A model generated the notes under the pieces. The model saw only the letters and a list, made by a program, of their open reading frames with translations, was not told the DNA's origin and ran no database searches. A program made the translations under genes and the position numbers. Shown in pieces: positions 24,432-33,698 of a DNA stretch of 61,809 bases. The stretch's first letter is position 1. Each line of letters opens with the position of its first letter. The stretch is from Chryseobacterium contaminans (GTDB lineage Bacteria > Bacteroidota > Bacteroidia > Flavobacteriales > Weeksellaceae), in NCBI RefSeq assembly GCF_001684955.1, contig NZ_MAYF01000068.1:1-61809 (forward strand), in the 5' to 3' direction.

Positions 24432-25337
24432 ATGAAAAAAATTATAAGTTTATTTTTTCTGTTATTGATCTTTAATCTTGGTTTTTCCCAGGAGCTGCTG
24501 GCAACTGTCCAGGTAAATTCCCAGCAGATAGGAGGAAGTAACCAACAGGCTTTTAAAGCATTGGAGAAAAGTCTTAGAGATTTTATCAACAATACCAGCT
24601 GGACCGGCAAGAAATTACAGAATTTTGAAAAAATCAAATGTGGTTTTTCCATTGTTATTTCTGAAAGAGATGTCAATAAATTCAAAGGAACTATTGTTGT
24701 TCAGGCGGTACGCCCTGTTTATAACACAACGTATGAGTCACCTTTAATCAATCTTCAGGATCAGAGATTCAGCTTTGAATATATTGAGAACGAAAATCTT
24801 ATTTTCAATGAGAGACAGTTTTCAGGTAAAAACCTTACCGACGTAATCAGTTTCTATATTTATCTTATTTTAGGTTATGATGCAGATAGCTTCCAATCAA
24901 TGGGAGGGACACAATGGTTTTCAAAAGCGCAGCAGATTGCTCAAAATTCCCAAAACAGAAACTATGACGGATGGAATACCATCAATGAGCCTAGGAGCCG
25001 TACCATTTTAATTAACGAAATTTTGAATCCTAACTGGAGCCAGTTGAGATCTACCATATATACCTATCACAGATCCGGTATGGATAATCTTTTTAATCAG
25101 GATCAGACTCCGGGTAAAAAAGTGATTTTTGATGCCCTGATGCAGCTTAAAATGTATGAAAACTCTTTTCAGCAAGGCTTTTTCTTCAACCTTTTTATGG
25201 ATACAAAGAGTGATGAGATCTTCAATGTTTTCAATTCCGGAAATAATGGCGGGCTTATCCTTAATGATCTGAAGCAAACCATGATTATCCTTTCTCCGAA
25301 AAATATTGATAATAAGTGGAATAAATGGAAGGTATAA
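24432..25337 (+). CDS. porD: PorD-like protein (DUF4835), T9SS-associated
   Basis: The 301-residue protein has a signal peptide ending 'FNLGFSQ' (about residue 20). The mature part matches the DUF4835 pattern: 'ELLATVQVNSQQIGGSNQQAFKALEKSLRDFINNTSWT', 'VQAVRPVYNTTYESPLIN', 'ISFYIYLILGYDADSF', 'QWFSKAQQIAQN' and 'SGMDNLF'. PorD is required for type IX secretion in Porphyromonas gingivalis; its exact role is not settled. It is 36 bases after coaBC. In other Bacteroidota recN usually follows directly; here a 600-base segment with a small peptide gene intervenes. Confidence 0.88.
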   Translation: MKKIISLFFLLLIFNLGFSQELLATVQVNSQQIGGSNQQAFKALEKSLRDFINNTSWTGKKLQNFEKIKCGFSIVISERDVNKFKGTIVVQAVRPVYNTTYESPLINLQDQRFSFEYIENENLIFNERQFSGKNLTDVISFYIYLILGYDADSFQSMGGTQWFSKAQQIAQNSQNRNYDGWNTINEPRSRTILINEILNPNWSQLRSTIYTYHRSGMDNLFNQDQTPGKKVIFDALMQLKMYENSFQQGFFFNLFMDTKSDEIFNVFNSGNNGGLILNDLKQTMIILSPKNIDNKWNKWKV

Positions 25338-25434
25338 AACTTCTGTTATAAGTGTGTGGGTATGAAATAAGAAACGTTATATTGTTTTATGTTATAAAAA
25401 ATTGGTTTTTTTATGTGTATTTGATATTATTTTC

Positions 25435-25442
25435 TATATTTG
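25435..25442 (+). promoter_or_regulatory. Promoter -7 element of the Cys-rich peptide gene
   Basis: TATATTTG is an exact TAnnTTTG match, with a predicted start near 25449 and a leader of about 35 bases before the ATG at 25484. The -33 element is weak. Confidence 0.55.
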
Positions 25443-25483
25443 TTACTATAGTACATAATTAATTCTCACTAAATCTTAATATT

Positions 25484-25657
25484 ATGAAATCAAAAATCAA
25501 AGCACGAAAGCTAACGAGAGATCAACAAAAAGACATTTTAGGTAGTGGTCCTATTTCTTATGGATGCAGTGGTTGCTGTATGTGGGCAACTCAAGACGGT
25601 ATAAGAACATGTATAGGATATTATCCTCCAAACAGAGATTGTACCTGCATGGTGTAA
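25484..25657 (+). CDS. Cys-rich bacteriocin-like / RiPP precursor-like peptide
   Basis: A 57-residue ORF with its own -7 element before it and two terminators after it, set between porD and recN. The N-terminus is a basic leader ('KLTRDQQKDILGSG', about residues 9-22) of the kind seen in Bacteroidota double-Gly-type leader peptides, where K-L-(S/T)-R-x-x-Q-K-x-I is followed by a small Gly-rich cleavage site. The remaining 35 residues are rich in Cys (28, 31, 32, 43, 53, 55), Gly, Tyr and Pro. I see no maturation enzyme, protease-transporter or immunity gene nearby. It could be a bacteriocin-like peptide processed by a machinery elsewhere, or an orphan. Reality as a gene is well supported; activity is inference. 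Confidence 0.7.
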   Translation: MKSKIKARKLTRDQQKDILGSGPISYGCSGCCMWATQDGIRTCIGYYPPNRDCTCMV

Positions 25658-25732
25658 AAATTTTGTATAGTAATTGAGACAGATAGGAAATTGATCTCAA
25701 ATGCTATTACATAAAGCCATATAAAGCCAGAA

Positions 25733-25761
25733 ATTGTATCCGTTTGCGGATGTAATTTTTT
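25733..25761 (+). terminator. First terminator after the Cys-rich peptide gene
   Basis: ATTGTATCCG / CGGATGTAAT pair over 10 bp (two G-U pairs) around a TTTG loop, followed by six T. Confidence 0.65.
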
Positions 25762-25764
25762 AAG

Positions 25765-25811
25765 AATAATCCTCAAAGTTCTCAAATAACTTTAAGGATT
25801 ATTTTTTTTAA
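25765..25811 (+). terminator. Second, strong terminator after the Cys-rich peptide gene
   Basis: A 16-bp stem, AATAATCCTCAAAGTT / AACTTTAAGGATTATT, has one mismatch and a 7-base loop and is followed by six or more T. Confidence 0.85.
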
Positions 25812-25885
25812 TACGTTTAGGTAAGTGAAATAATTGTTTTCAATAGTGGATTTAAAAATTTCATTGGACTGCTATGTCTTAGCTA

Positions 25886-25916
25886 TTGAATACTGACTTT
25901 GAAAGTTCTATATTTG
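25886..25916 (+). promoter_or_regulatory. Promoter of recN
   Basis: TTG at 25886-25888, 20 bases, then TATATTTG at 25909-25916: a near-perfect Bacteroidota promoter placed 26 bases before the recN ATG. Confidence 0.65.
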
Positions 25917-25942
25917 CATTTAAAGTAACCCGTCGTTTATCC

Positions 25943-27592
25943 ATGCTTTCAAGAATTTACATTAAGAATTTTGCCCTGATTGATACTCTTGAAGTATCTT
26001 TGAATAACGGTCTTCAGGTAATTACCGGAGAAACCGGAGCAGGAAAGTCTATTATTTTGGGTGCATTGCGTCTTATCCTGGGGGAAAGAGCAGATGTAAA
26101 ATCCATTTCAAAAGCAGAAGAAAAAAGCGTTGTAGAAACAGAGTTTGCATTAAACAATCAGTTCAAGAAATTCTTTATTGAAAATGATCTGGATTATGAG
26201 TTGCAAACCATCATCAGAAGAGAAATATTGCCATCCGGTAAGTCAAGAGCGTTCATCAATGATGTTCCGGTAACACTGGATATATTGAAAGAACTCTCAT
26301 CTCAGTTAATTGATATCCACTCTCAATTTGAAACTTCCAATCTTTTTACCTCAGAATATCAGTTTAAAATTATTGACGGACTTTCTGAAAATAAAAATAT
26401 TATCGAAGACTATCAGCAGGAGTTTTTAGCATTTCAGAACCTTAAAGCTTTATTGAAAAAGCTAAAAACACAGCTTTCAGAAACCAATAAGGAAAGTGAT
26501 TACAAAGAATTTTTACTCAATGAGCTTGAAGAATTGAAACTGGATGATATAGACTACGAGGATATTCAAAACCAGTTATCCGTTCAGGAAAATGCGGGAA
26601 TGATCTCTGAAAATGTAGGTCAGATCCTATCAAGATTTCATCAGGAGGAAATTGGAATTCTTTCATTTTTTAACGAAGCAAAAGCTAAACTTTCCAGAAT
26701 TGCAGGGATTTCAACCAATTTTGCAGAGCTTGACCAAAGGCTTGACACCTCATTTGTAGAGCTAAAGGATATTATCTCTGAACTTGAACATGAAGCTGAA
26801 AAACTGGAGATCAACCCGGAAAATCTTCTCGTTCTTACTGAACTGAATAATAAAATTAATGCGTTGTTTCTTAAGCATAATGTTTCAGACCTTACTGAAT
26901 TGATTGGGATCAGAAATGAATTGTCAGGAGATCAGAAAGGCGCCTCAGAATTGGAAGCTCAAATTATTGAAACCGAAGAGAATATTGCTGAAAAAGAAAA
27001 ATCACTTCAGGTTTTAGCCGAAAAGCTTTCCAAGAACAGAAAAAAGAATGTTCCTGTTTTCATTAAAAAAGCGGAAGGGCTTCTTAAAAAATTAGGACTG
27101 GAAAAAGCCAGAGTAGATATAGAATTGCAGGATGCTGACGAGTTTAATCAATTCGGGAAAGAAAATATCCAGCTTTTATTTCAGGCTAACTCAGGCTTTC
27201 CTTTAAAGCCGATCCAAACAGCTATCTCTGGTGGTGAAAGATCAAGGGTGATGCTTGCTGTGAAGAAGATTATTGCAGAAAGTGATGAATTACCAACATT
27301 AATTTTAGACGAAATAGATACCGGAGTTTCAGGAAAGGTAGCTGAAGAAATCGGAAATCTGATGCGTGAAATGTCCGAAGATATGCAGCTTATTGTTATT
27401 TCTCACCTTGCACAGGTTGCCGCAAAAGGAAATGATAATTATAAAGTGGTAAAACAGGACATTGCCGGGAAAACCCAATCTACCATTATCCCATTGAGTG
27501 ATGATGAAAAACTGAATGAAATTGCCCAGTTGCTTTCAGGAAGCAAAATAACAGAAGCAGCTCTTGCGCAGGCGAAAGAACTTATTGGTTAA
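25943..27592 (+). CDS. recN: DNA repair protein RecN
   Basis: An SMC-like ATPase that acts in double-strand break repair with RecA. The ATG at 25943 gives a 549-residue protein starting 'MLSRIYIKNFALID', the usual RecN opening; the longer frame from 25886 would start inside the promoter. Walker A is 'GETGAGKS' (29-36). Coiled-coil arms span about 150-370. The C-terminal head carries the signature 'ISGGERSRVMLAVK', Walker B 'LILDEIDTGVSGKVAEEIG' and 'ISHLAQVAAKG'. It has its own promoter and closes the conserved bamD block. Confidence 0.95.
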   Translation: MLSRIYIKNFALIDTLEVSLNNGLQVITGETGAGKSIILGALRLILGERADVKSISKAEEKSVVETEFALNNQFKKFFIENDLDYELQTIIRREILPSGKSRAFINDVPVTLDILKELSSQLIDIHSQFETSNLFTSEYQFKIIDGLSENKNIIEDYQQEFLAFQNLKALLKKLKTQLSETNKESDYKEFLLNELEELKLDDIDYEDIQNQLSVQENAGMISENVGQILSRFHQEEIGILSFFNEAKAKLSRIAGISTNFAELDQRLDTSFVELKDIISELEHEAEKLEINPENLLVLTELNNKINALFLKHNVSDLTELIGIRNELSGDQKGASELEAQIIETEENIAEKEKSLQVLAEKLSKNRKKNVPVFIKKAEGLLKKLGLEKARVDIELQDADEFNQFGKENIQLLFQANSGFPLKPIQTAISGGERSRVMLAVKKIIAESDELPTLILDEIDTGVSGKVAEEIGNLMREMSEDMQLIVISHLAQVAAKGNDNYKVVKQDIAGKTQSTIIPLSDDEKLNEIAQLLSGSKITEAALAQAKELIG

Positions 27593-27642
27593 GAGGCTGT
27601 AACGTTTTTTACGTTATATTTACTAATGTAAAAAACTAAACT

Positions 27643-29109
27643 ATGCTGCTAAAGTTCCTTAATCTTGAAATTAAAAGCTTTTTCCGTGGTACCTCTTTAG
27701 GAATCAATCTTACCATGAAAATTTTAAGATTCATTGCGATTCTTTATTTCATGGGATGTCTTGTAGGAGTGGCTTTTCTGGTCTTTATGTATGTAAAGAA
27801 TGAAATGCATCAGGATCCTTTAAAGGTTGTTTCCACGCTCTTACTCTTAGGCTGGGTTACAGATTTAGCCATCAAATACCTCTGGCAGGAAATTCCAACG
27901 CAGAATATCAAGCCTTTCCTTACCTTAAATATTAAAAAAAGTACCTTGGTAAACTATCTGTTGGTAAAAACTTTTTTATCGGCTCTCAGTTGGCTGAATT
28001 CTCTTTTTTTTATCACATTTTCGGGCATTGCACTGTTCTATGGATATAACCCCATTGGAATCTTATCATGGCTAATAGGTATTTCTGCATTGTTTTACCT
28101 GAATAGCTTTATCAATATTTTCCTGAACAGTACAGAAAAAGTTGCCATTGCTGCAGCTATAATTGTTGCAATAGTGTCAGCATTAGGGTATTATCATATT
28201 ATTCCAATACTTTCTTACTCAGAAACAGCATTTTATAGTCTTTATGAAAAACCGTACTTTGCTCTGATTCCTGTTATCCTGTTTATGATAATATGGTTTT
28301 TTTGTTTTAAATATATCCAGAAAGAATTCTATCTGGATCAGGGTCTTGAAGCTAAGAAATTAATAGGGAAAACAGAAAATATTGCGTTTCTGAATAAATA
28401 TGGAGTCATAGGAACATTCATCAGCAATGATATTAAAATGCTGAAACGCAATAAAGTAACCCGAGGTATTCTTTTTGGAAGTTTTATGTTTCTTTTCTAT
28501 GGATTACTGATGTATACTTCTAAAGCATATAAAACTCCTGCAATGACAATGTTCATGGGGCTTTTTGTAACAGGAGGCTTTCAGTTTTTGTTTGGGCAGA
28601 GAGTTCCTGCTTTTGACAGCTCTTATTACCCTCTGATGATGACTCTGAATGTTCCGTACAAAGAATATTTAAAAGCAAAATGGTGGTTAATGAATATTGT
28701 GACCGGTGTTTCAATCATTTTGGCTTCAGTTTACACTTACTTTGGCTGGGAAATTTATGTGACGTTCTTTGCCGCCGGATTATATAATATTGGAGTCAAT
28801 TCACAATTTACGCTTTGGTCCGGAGCCTTTAATAAAACTCAGATTGATCTTAATTCAAAAGAAAAAAGATTCGGACAGAAGAATAGTTTTAACCTGAAGT
28901 CGATGCTGTTGATGATTCCTAAAATGCTGCTTCCTATGGCTGTATTTGCCGGCGCAAAATCTCTTTTTGGGATTACAGCAGGAGTAATAAGTATCGCGAT
29001 CCTAGGACTGATAGGATTTTTACTGAGGGAAAAAATCTTTGAGATTATTGTAAAGCATTATAAAAAAGAAAAATACAGCACTTTAGAGGCATTTAAAAAT
29101 AAAGACTAA
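27643..29109 (+). CDS. DUF5687 family membrane protein, probable ABC transporter permease
   Basis: The 488-residue protein is very hydrophobic, with about twelve membrane helices. It opens 'MLLKFLNLEIKSFFRGTSLGINL', as I recall from DUF5687 proteins. Three bases separate it from an ABC ATPase gene, so the two should make an exporter or a membrane-reorganising complex. The substrate cannot be read from the sequence. Other possibilities such as a Gld-type or lantibiotic immunity permease are not excluded. Confidence 0.8.
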   Translation: MLLKFLNLEIKSFFRGTSLGINLTMKILRFIAILYFMGCLVGVAFLVFMYVKNEMHQDPLKVVSTLLLLGWVTDLAIKYLWQEIPTQNIKPFLTLNIKKSTLVNYLLVKTFLSALSWLNSLFFITFSGIALFYGYNPIGILSWLIGISALFYLNSFINIFLNSTEKVAIAAAIIVAIVSALGYYHIIPILSYSETAFYSLYEKPYFALIPVILFMIIWFFCFKYIQKEFYLDQGLEAKKLIGKTENIAFLNKYGVIGTFISNDIKMLKRNKVTRGILFGSFMFLFYGLLMYTSKAYKTPAMTMFMGLFVTGGFQFLFGQRVPAFDSSYYPLMMTLNVPYKEYLKAKWWLMNIVTGVSIILASVYTYFGWEIYVTFFAAGLYNIGVNSQFTLWSGAFNKTQIDLNSKEKRFGQKNSFNLKSMLLMIPKMLLPMAVFAGAKSLFGITAGVISIAILGLIGFLLREKIFEIIVKHYKKEKYSTLEAFKNKD

Positions 29110-29112
29110 GCT

Positions 29113-29829
29113 ATGATTACTATCAATAATTTATCAAAAACATACGGAACAGCAACGGTTCTGAATATTGAACATCTTGAAATTTCTAATGGTGAAACCT
29201 TTGGCTTGGTAGGAAATAACGGAGCCGGAAAGACCACTCTTTTCAGTCTGATGCTGGATCTTATTCAGGCAAGTACAGGCTTTGTAAGCATTGATGGGAT
29301 CAAAGTAAATGAATCGGAGATCTGGAAAAACAAAGTTTCAGCTTTTGTAGATGATTCTTTTCTGATCGGTTATCTTACACCTGAAGAATATTTTTATTTC
29401 ATTGGTGAATTAAGAGGGCGGAATAAAGCTTCTGTAGATGAGTTTTTAAAACCTTTTCATGATTTTTTTAATGGTGAAATCCTTAAATCCGATAAATATA
29501 TCCGGGACCTTTCAAAAGGAAATCAGAAAAAAGTAGGAATTGTAGGGGCTATTATTGGAGATCCTGAAATCATCATTTTAGATGAACCTTTTGCTAACCT
29601 GGATCCGTCTACGCAGATCAAGCTTAAAAATTTGATTAAGGAATTATCAAAACAGGATGGAGTTACTTTCTTGATTTCCAGCCACGATCTTTCCCATACA
29701 ACGGAAGTTTGCAATAGAATTGTAGTGGTGAATAAAGGATTGCTTGTAAAAGATATACAGACCAACCCGGAGACATTGAAAGACCTTGAGACATACTTTG
29801 CGGATCAGGTTTCAGATCCGATAGGGTAA
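29113..29829 (+). CDS. ABC transporter ATP-binding protein
   Basis: The 238-residue nucleotide-binding subunit has Walker A 'GNNGAGKTT' (34-42), signature 'LSKGNQKKVG' (LSGGQ-like with Lys and Asn substitutions), Walker B 'IIILDEPFANLDP' and H-loop 'SSHDLSHT'. It starts 3 bases after the DUF5687 gene. This CcmA-like class pairs with permeases that lack their own ATPase. A bidirectional terminator follows. Confidence 0.92.
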   Translation: MITINNLSKTYGTATVLNIEHLEISNGETFGLVGNNGAGKTTLFSLMLDLIQASTGFVSIDGIKVNESEIWKNKVSAFVDDSFLIGYLTPEEYFYFIGELRGRNKASVDEFLKPFHDFFNGEILKSDKYIRDLSKGNQKKVGIVGAIIGDPEIIILDEPFANLDPSTQIKLKNLIKELSKQDGVTFLISSHDLSHTTEVCNRIVVVNKGLLVKDIQTNPETLKDLETYFADQVSDPIG

Positions 29830-29870
29830 TCATACAATAATGGGTTTAAGTAAAAAATAAATATACTATA

Positions 29871-29905
29871 AAATAAATCTGCCCTATATAAAGGCAGATT
29901 TATTT
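29871..29905. terminator. Bidirectional terminator between convergent genes
   Basis: A perfect 13-bp stem, AAATAAATCTGCC / GGCAGATTTATTT, with a 9-base loop lies between the ABC ATPase (+) and the T9SS protein (-). Confidence 0.85.
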
Positions 29906-29931
29906 ATGGCAGGAATGAAGTTATGCTTCTT

Positions 29932-31914
29932 TTACCTTGTTAGGTAAATCTTTTGGCTGTATATTTTATTATTGCTGGTTTGTAGGGTAAAAATATAGAC
30001 TCCATTTGATAATGTTGCAGGCAAATCAATCATGTTAGATTTCGCTTTAGAGCGGTAAACTTCAGTGCCAAAGGTGTTTCTTATGGATATATTTGCGTTT
30101 TCGAAAGGAATATTCCCTTTTAATGTAACCTGTCCTTTGGTTGGGTTAGGAAATACAGTGAATATTTCTTCTTGAGGATTGGCTTTAACTTTATTGGATG
30201 TCAGAAGCTGATGCTGTTTTGTGAATGTTGTGTTTGTAATAGCGCTATAAGAATGGGCTAGCAAACGTATTTCACTCTCATTAAGAGCTCTGTTATAAAT
30301 AATGAGTTCATCAATATCTGCCCGGTCAAGTGCAATTTTAATCCTTTTATGTTTAATTCTTTCTTGTTGGGTCCATGATGTGCAAGTTCCATCTTCATCG
30401 GTAGAACCGCCCCCTGGTATTCCATTAATATAAATACAGGCGTTTTCAGTTTCCAGATCATCTGCTTTTAATACTAATACATAATGAGCATAACCTCCCG
30501 ATTGGGAAATTTGTCCACCATCAAAATCCTCACCAATCATAAGACTTCTGGGAGTCATACGAAATTTCTCTCCAAAAGCTTCCAGTTGAAGAAAAGGTTG
30601 TGGTTTGGTAGGAGGAAGGTATTCGTCAGGATCATTCGGATCTGGAATAAGTGGATCGCCGGGTCTTATATTTGCCCAGAATGAAACAGTAATGTCTCCG
30701 GTATAAAGGGAAGGGGAAATATCTGAAGTTTCAAGGGTGTAAGGTGAATTTGTTGAGGTAAGCCCTTGCTGGCAGGCTATATTGTTTTTGAATTCAGGAA
30801 AAAGGACTGACGGGTGAAGGTTAAATCCGAATTTTGTACTGCTGGTATTTCCATTAAAGGAAAAATAATAAAATGGATCATAAGGAACATTTTTGCATGC
30901 GTCAAGACTGATTTCTTCCTGGTAGGCATAGTAGATTTTCAGGTCAACAGCGGGCGCCATACTGGAATTGGCACCGCGTAATCTAAGATTGATTCCCTTA
31001 TATGGTACAGTTGTGATAATTTCTATTGTCCCGCGGTTGGGGTTTTGAGGATCTTTTTTAATTTCATGGAAACGTTCTGCGGTCATATCGTCATCTTTAA
31101 TGGTTTGAATATAAACCCTATCGTTTATCATTTGGTCTATAGGCATACTATCGCTGCCAACGCCCACTATAAGTTTAGTAAATGTTCTGATTTTTGGGAA
31201 TAAGAGTGTTTGCTGAATATCTGTTTCATTCATGTAGAAACCTGTTGTTAAGGTGGAATAGTCATTTTCATTTGGGCCAACTGCATTCTGTGGGTTTATA
31301 ACACTGCAGTTATTGCAGCCGAATGAAGAAGCGATGTGGGTTTCACTACTTGCATAAACTCTGTTATCCAGCTGATAGGCATAATATAAATTCAATCCTC
31401 CATTGAGGTTTAATAATCCCGCATTTAAACTTATCCGTATTCGGTCGTAGGGCTTTGTTGTGAAAAACTCAATAGTCCCTTTTTCCGAATTAGTGCCTAT
31501 TAACCCGATTTTGAGTATTTCGTTATTAACAATCTTATAATCGTTATTGGATACATTTCCGTTAAAGGTCTCTACAGAAACCCCTGCAAGTAGTTGAACT
31601 GATAAACCGGAAATATTTGTTCCTATGCCGATAACAGCTTTTGTATGGGTTTTTACAGAAGGAAAAATAAGATCTTGCTCAATTCTTGAACCAAGTCCCA
31701 GAGGAATTACTAAGGAAGTATAATCACTTTCATCAGGCCCTACAACATTTTGAGGGTTCAGAACAGAACAGGCACCACATGGCCCATACTTTTGTGAGCT
31801 CTGGCTGCTTATGTAAACTTTCTGTGCATATAATAAAGTGTTCATCATGAACATAAAGAGGGGCAGATACATGGCTTTTCTAAGAACAGACCATGCTGGC
31901 AAATAAATTTTCAT
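29932..31914 (-). CDS. Secreted LamG-like protein with T9SS sorting domain
   Basis: The 660-residue protein has a signal peptide ending 'NTLLYAQ' (about residue 30). Two tandem repeats of ~150 residues follow, each starting with a Cys-pair motif: 'YGPCGACSVLNPQNVVGPDESDY' and 'FGCNNCSVINPQNAVGPNENDYS'. A LamG/concanavalin-like domain with 'FYYFSFNGN' and 'IDELIIYNRALNESEIRLLA' lies at about 345-570. The C-terminus is a T9SS type A domain ('VFPNPTKGQVTLKGN' ... 'SQKIYLTR'). It is probably an adhesin or carbohydrate-binding surface protein. It stands alone between terminators. Confidence 0.85.
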   Translation of the reverse strand: MKIYLPAWSVLRKAMYLPLFMFMMNTLLYAQKVYISSQSSQKYGPCGACSVLNPQNVVGPDESDYTSLVIPLGLGSRIEQDLIFPSVKTHTKAVIGIGTNISGLSVQLLAGVSVETFNGNVSNNDYKIVNNEILKIGLIGTNSEKGTIEFFTTKPYDRIRISLNAGLLNLNGGLNLYYAYQLDNRVYASSETHIASSFGCNNCSVINPQNAVGPNENDYSTLTTGFYMNETDIQQTLLFPKIRTFTKLIVGVGSDSMPIDQMINDRVYIQTIKDDDMTAERFHEIKKDPQNPNRGTIEIITTVPYKGINLRLRGANSSMAPAVDLKIYYAYQEEISLDACKNVPYDPFYYFSFNGNTSSTKFGFNLHPSVLFPEFKNNIACQQGLTSTNSPYTLETSDISPSLYTGDITVSFWANIRPGDPLIPDPNDPDEYLPPTKPQPFLQLEAFGEKFRMTPRSLMIGEDFDGGQISQSGGYAHYVLVLKADDLETENACIYINGIPGGGSTDEDGTCTSWTQQERIKHKRIKIALDRADIDELIIYNRALNESEIRLLAHSYSAITNTTFTKQHQLLTSNKVKANPQEEIFTVFPNPTKGQVTLKGNIPFENANISIRNTFGTEVYRSKAKSNMIDLPATLSNGVYIFTLQTSNNKIYSQKIYLTR

Positions 31915-32043
31915 ATCTTGAGATTTAGGTTTTTAGTTTTGATATAAATTTATAAATAATTTTATTATGTTATTTATTTTATTTTTTTAAGTATTGTTTT
32001 TTGATTTTTTTACATTGCCTTTTTTACGTGGCTACAACTAAAT

Positions 32044-32080
32044 GCAAAAAAAGAGATTGCTCTTAGAACAATCTCTTTTT
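32044..32080 (-). terminator. Terminator after fumC
   Basis: A perfect 12-bp stem, AAAAAGAGATTG / CAATCTCTTTTT, with a 9-base loop lies 30 bases after the fumC stop on the minus strand. Confidence 0.8.
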
Positions 32081-32108
32081 ATCATTTAATTCAGAGAGGA
32101 AATCAAAA

Positions 32109-33503
32109 CTATTTCAGGCTGCCCACCATATCTTCAGGCTTTACCCATTCATCAAACTGTTCAGCTGTTAAAAGGCCAAGGTTGATCGCTTCTTCTTTAA
32201 GAGTTGTTCCATTTTTATGGGCTGTTTTTGCAATTTTTGCAGCATTTTCATATCCGATATGAGTGTTTAAGGCTGTTACCAGCATTAAAGATTTATCTAC
32301 AAGCTCTTTAATTCTCTCATGATTCGGCTCAATGCCTACAGCACAATGGTCATTGAATGAGATGCATGCATCAGCAATCAATTGTGCAGATTGAAGGAAG
32401 TTGTAAGCCATTACCGGTTTGAAAACATTTAACTCGTAATTTCCCTGAGTTCCGGCAAATGAAATAGTAGTATCGTTTCCTAACACCTGAGCACAAACCA
32501 TTGTCAGTGCTTCGTTTTGAGTAGGGTTTACCTTTCCTGGCATAATAGATGATCCCGGCTCATTTTCAGGGATATAAATTTCTCCGATTCCGGAACGAGG
32601 TCCTGAGGCCAGTAATCTGATATCTTGAGCAATTTTAAATAAGGAAACTGCAAGTTGTTTTAAAGCTCCGTGGCTCTCAACAATAGCATCATGAGCTGCC
32701 AGTGCTTCAAATTTATTTTCAGCTGTGATAAACGGATGATTAGTAAATTTTGCAATATATTCAGCCACCTTTACATCATAGCCATTAGGTGTATTTAATC
32801 CTGTTCCTACAGCCGTACCACCCAAAGCAAGTTCAGAAAGGTGAGGTAAGGTATTTTTTAAAGCCCTTAATCCGAATTCTAGTTGAGCGACATAGCCGGA
32901 AAACTCCTGTCCTAAAGTCAATGGAGTGGCATCCATCAGGTGAGTTCTTCCAATTTTTACTACATCTTTGAAGGCTTTGGCTTTTTCTGCAAGGGTATTT
33001 TTTAATTTTTCAACAGCCGGAATGGTTACTTCCACTACTTTTTTATAGGCTGCAATGTGCATAGCTGTTGGATAAGTATCGTTAGATGACTGGGATTTAT
33101 TCACATCGTCATTCGGGTGAATTTCAGATTTTTCGCCTAAAATTCCGCCATTATTAACGTGAGCACGATTGGAAACCACTTCATTCACGTTCATATTTGA
33201 TTGAGTTCCCGAGCCGGTCTGCCAAATCACTAAAGGAAACTGATCATTTAGTTTTCCTTCAAGAATTTCATCACAAACCTTAGCGATCATATCTCTTTTT
33301 TCAGCTGAAAGCACTCCTAAATCTGTATTGGTATAAGCTGCAGCCTTCTTTAAATAAGCAAAAGCTTCGATAATCTCGTGAGGCATAGAACCTTCAGGAC
33401 CTATTTTGAAATTGTTTCTTGAACGTTCCGTCTGTGCACCCCAAAGTTTATCTGCAGGTACCTGCACTTCTCCCATGGTGTCTTTTTCTATTCTGTAATT
33501 CAT
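32109..33503 (-). CDS. fumC: Class II fumarate hydratase
   Basis: FumC interconverts fumarate and malate in the TCA cycle without an iron-sulfur cluster. The 464-residue protein has the family signature '[16 protein letters not shown]' and the motifs '[21 protein letters not shown]', '[20 protein letters not shown]' and '[22 protein letters not shown]'. It is divergent from a class I fumarase gene (195-base gap). Its own terminator shows it is monocistronic. Confidence 0.97.
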   Translation of the reverse strand: MNYRIEKDTMGEVQVPADKLWGAQTERSRNNFKIGPEGSMPHEIIEAFAYLKKAAAYTNTDLGVLSAEKRDMIAKVCDEILEGKLNDQFPLVIWQTGSGTQSNMNVNEVVSNRAHVNNGGILGEKSEIHPNDDVNKSQSSNDTYPTAMHIAAYKKVVEVTIPAVEKLKNTLAEKAKAFKDVVKIGRTHLMDATPLTLGQEFSGYVAQLEFGLRALKNTLPHLSELALGGTAVGTGLNTPNGYDVKVAEYIAKFTNHPFITAENKFEALAAHDAIVESHGALKQLAVSLFKIAQDIRLLASGPRSGIGEIYIPENEPGSSIMPGKVNPTQNEALTMVCAQVLGNDTTISFAGTQGNYELNVFKPVMAYNFLQSAQLIADACISFNDHCAVGIEPNHERIKELVDKSLMLVTALNTHIGYENAAKIAKTAHKNGTTLKEEAINLGLLTAEQFDEWVKPEDMVGSLK

Positions 33504-33673
33504 TGTGGTTGAAATTTATAGTATTTTAAATGCTGAAGCTCTATTTTACCTTTCGTCGCTTCATTATTTGATTAGTATAAAGGTACTTATAAACTCATAA
33601 ACCCGCAATTTATAATCATTATAAATATCAATTTTAATGACTGATTTTACTCATCTTTTTTTAACGGAAGCCG

Positions 33674-33681
33674 TATTTTTG
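33674..33681 (+). promoter_or_regulatory. Promoter -7 element of the class I fumarase gene
   Basis: TATTTTTG fits TAnnTTTG, 17 bases before the ATG at 33699. The leader would be very short. Confidence 0.5.
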
Positions 33682-33698
33682 TACAAACAAAAAATTGA

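Noticed and set aside
25711..25729. Direct repeat of ATAAAGCC, considered as an attachment site
   Set aside because: Only two adjacent 8-base copies, no integrase and no element boundaries.
25886..25942. Longer N-terminus of recN
   Set aside because: It begins in the -33 element; the ATG at 25943 gives the normal RecN opening.
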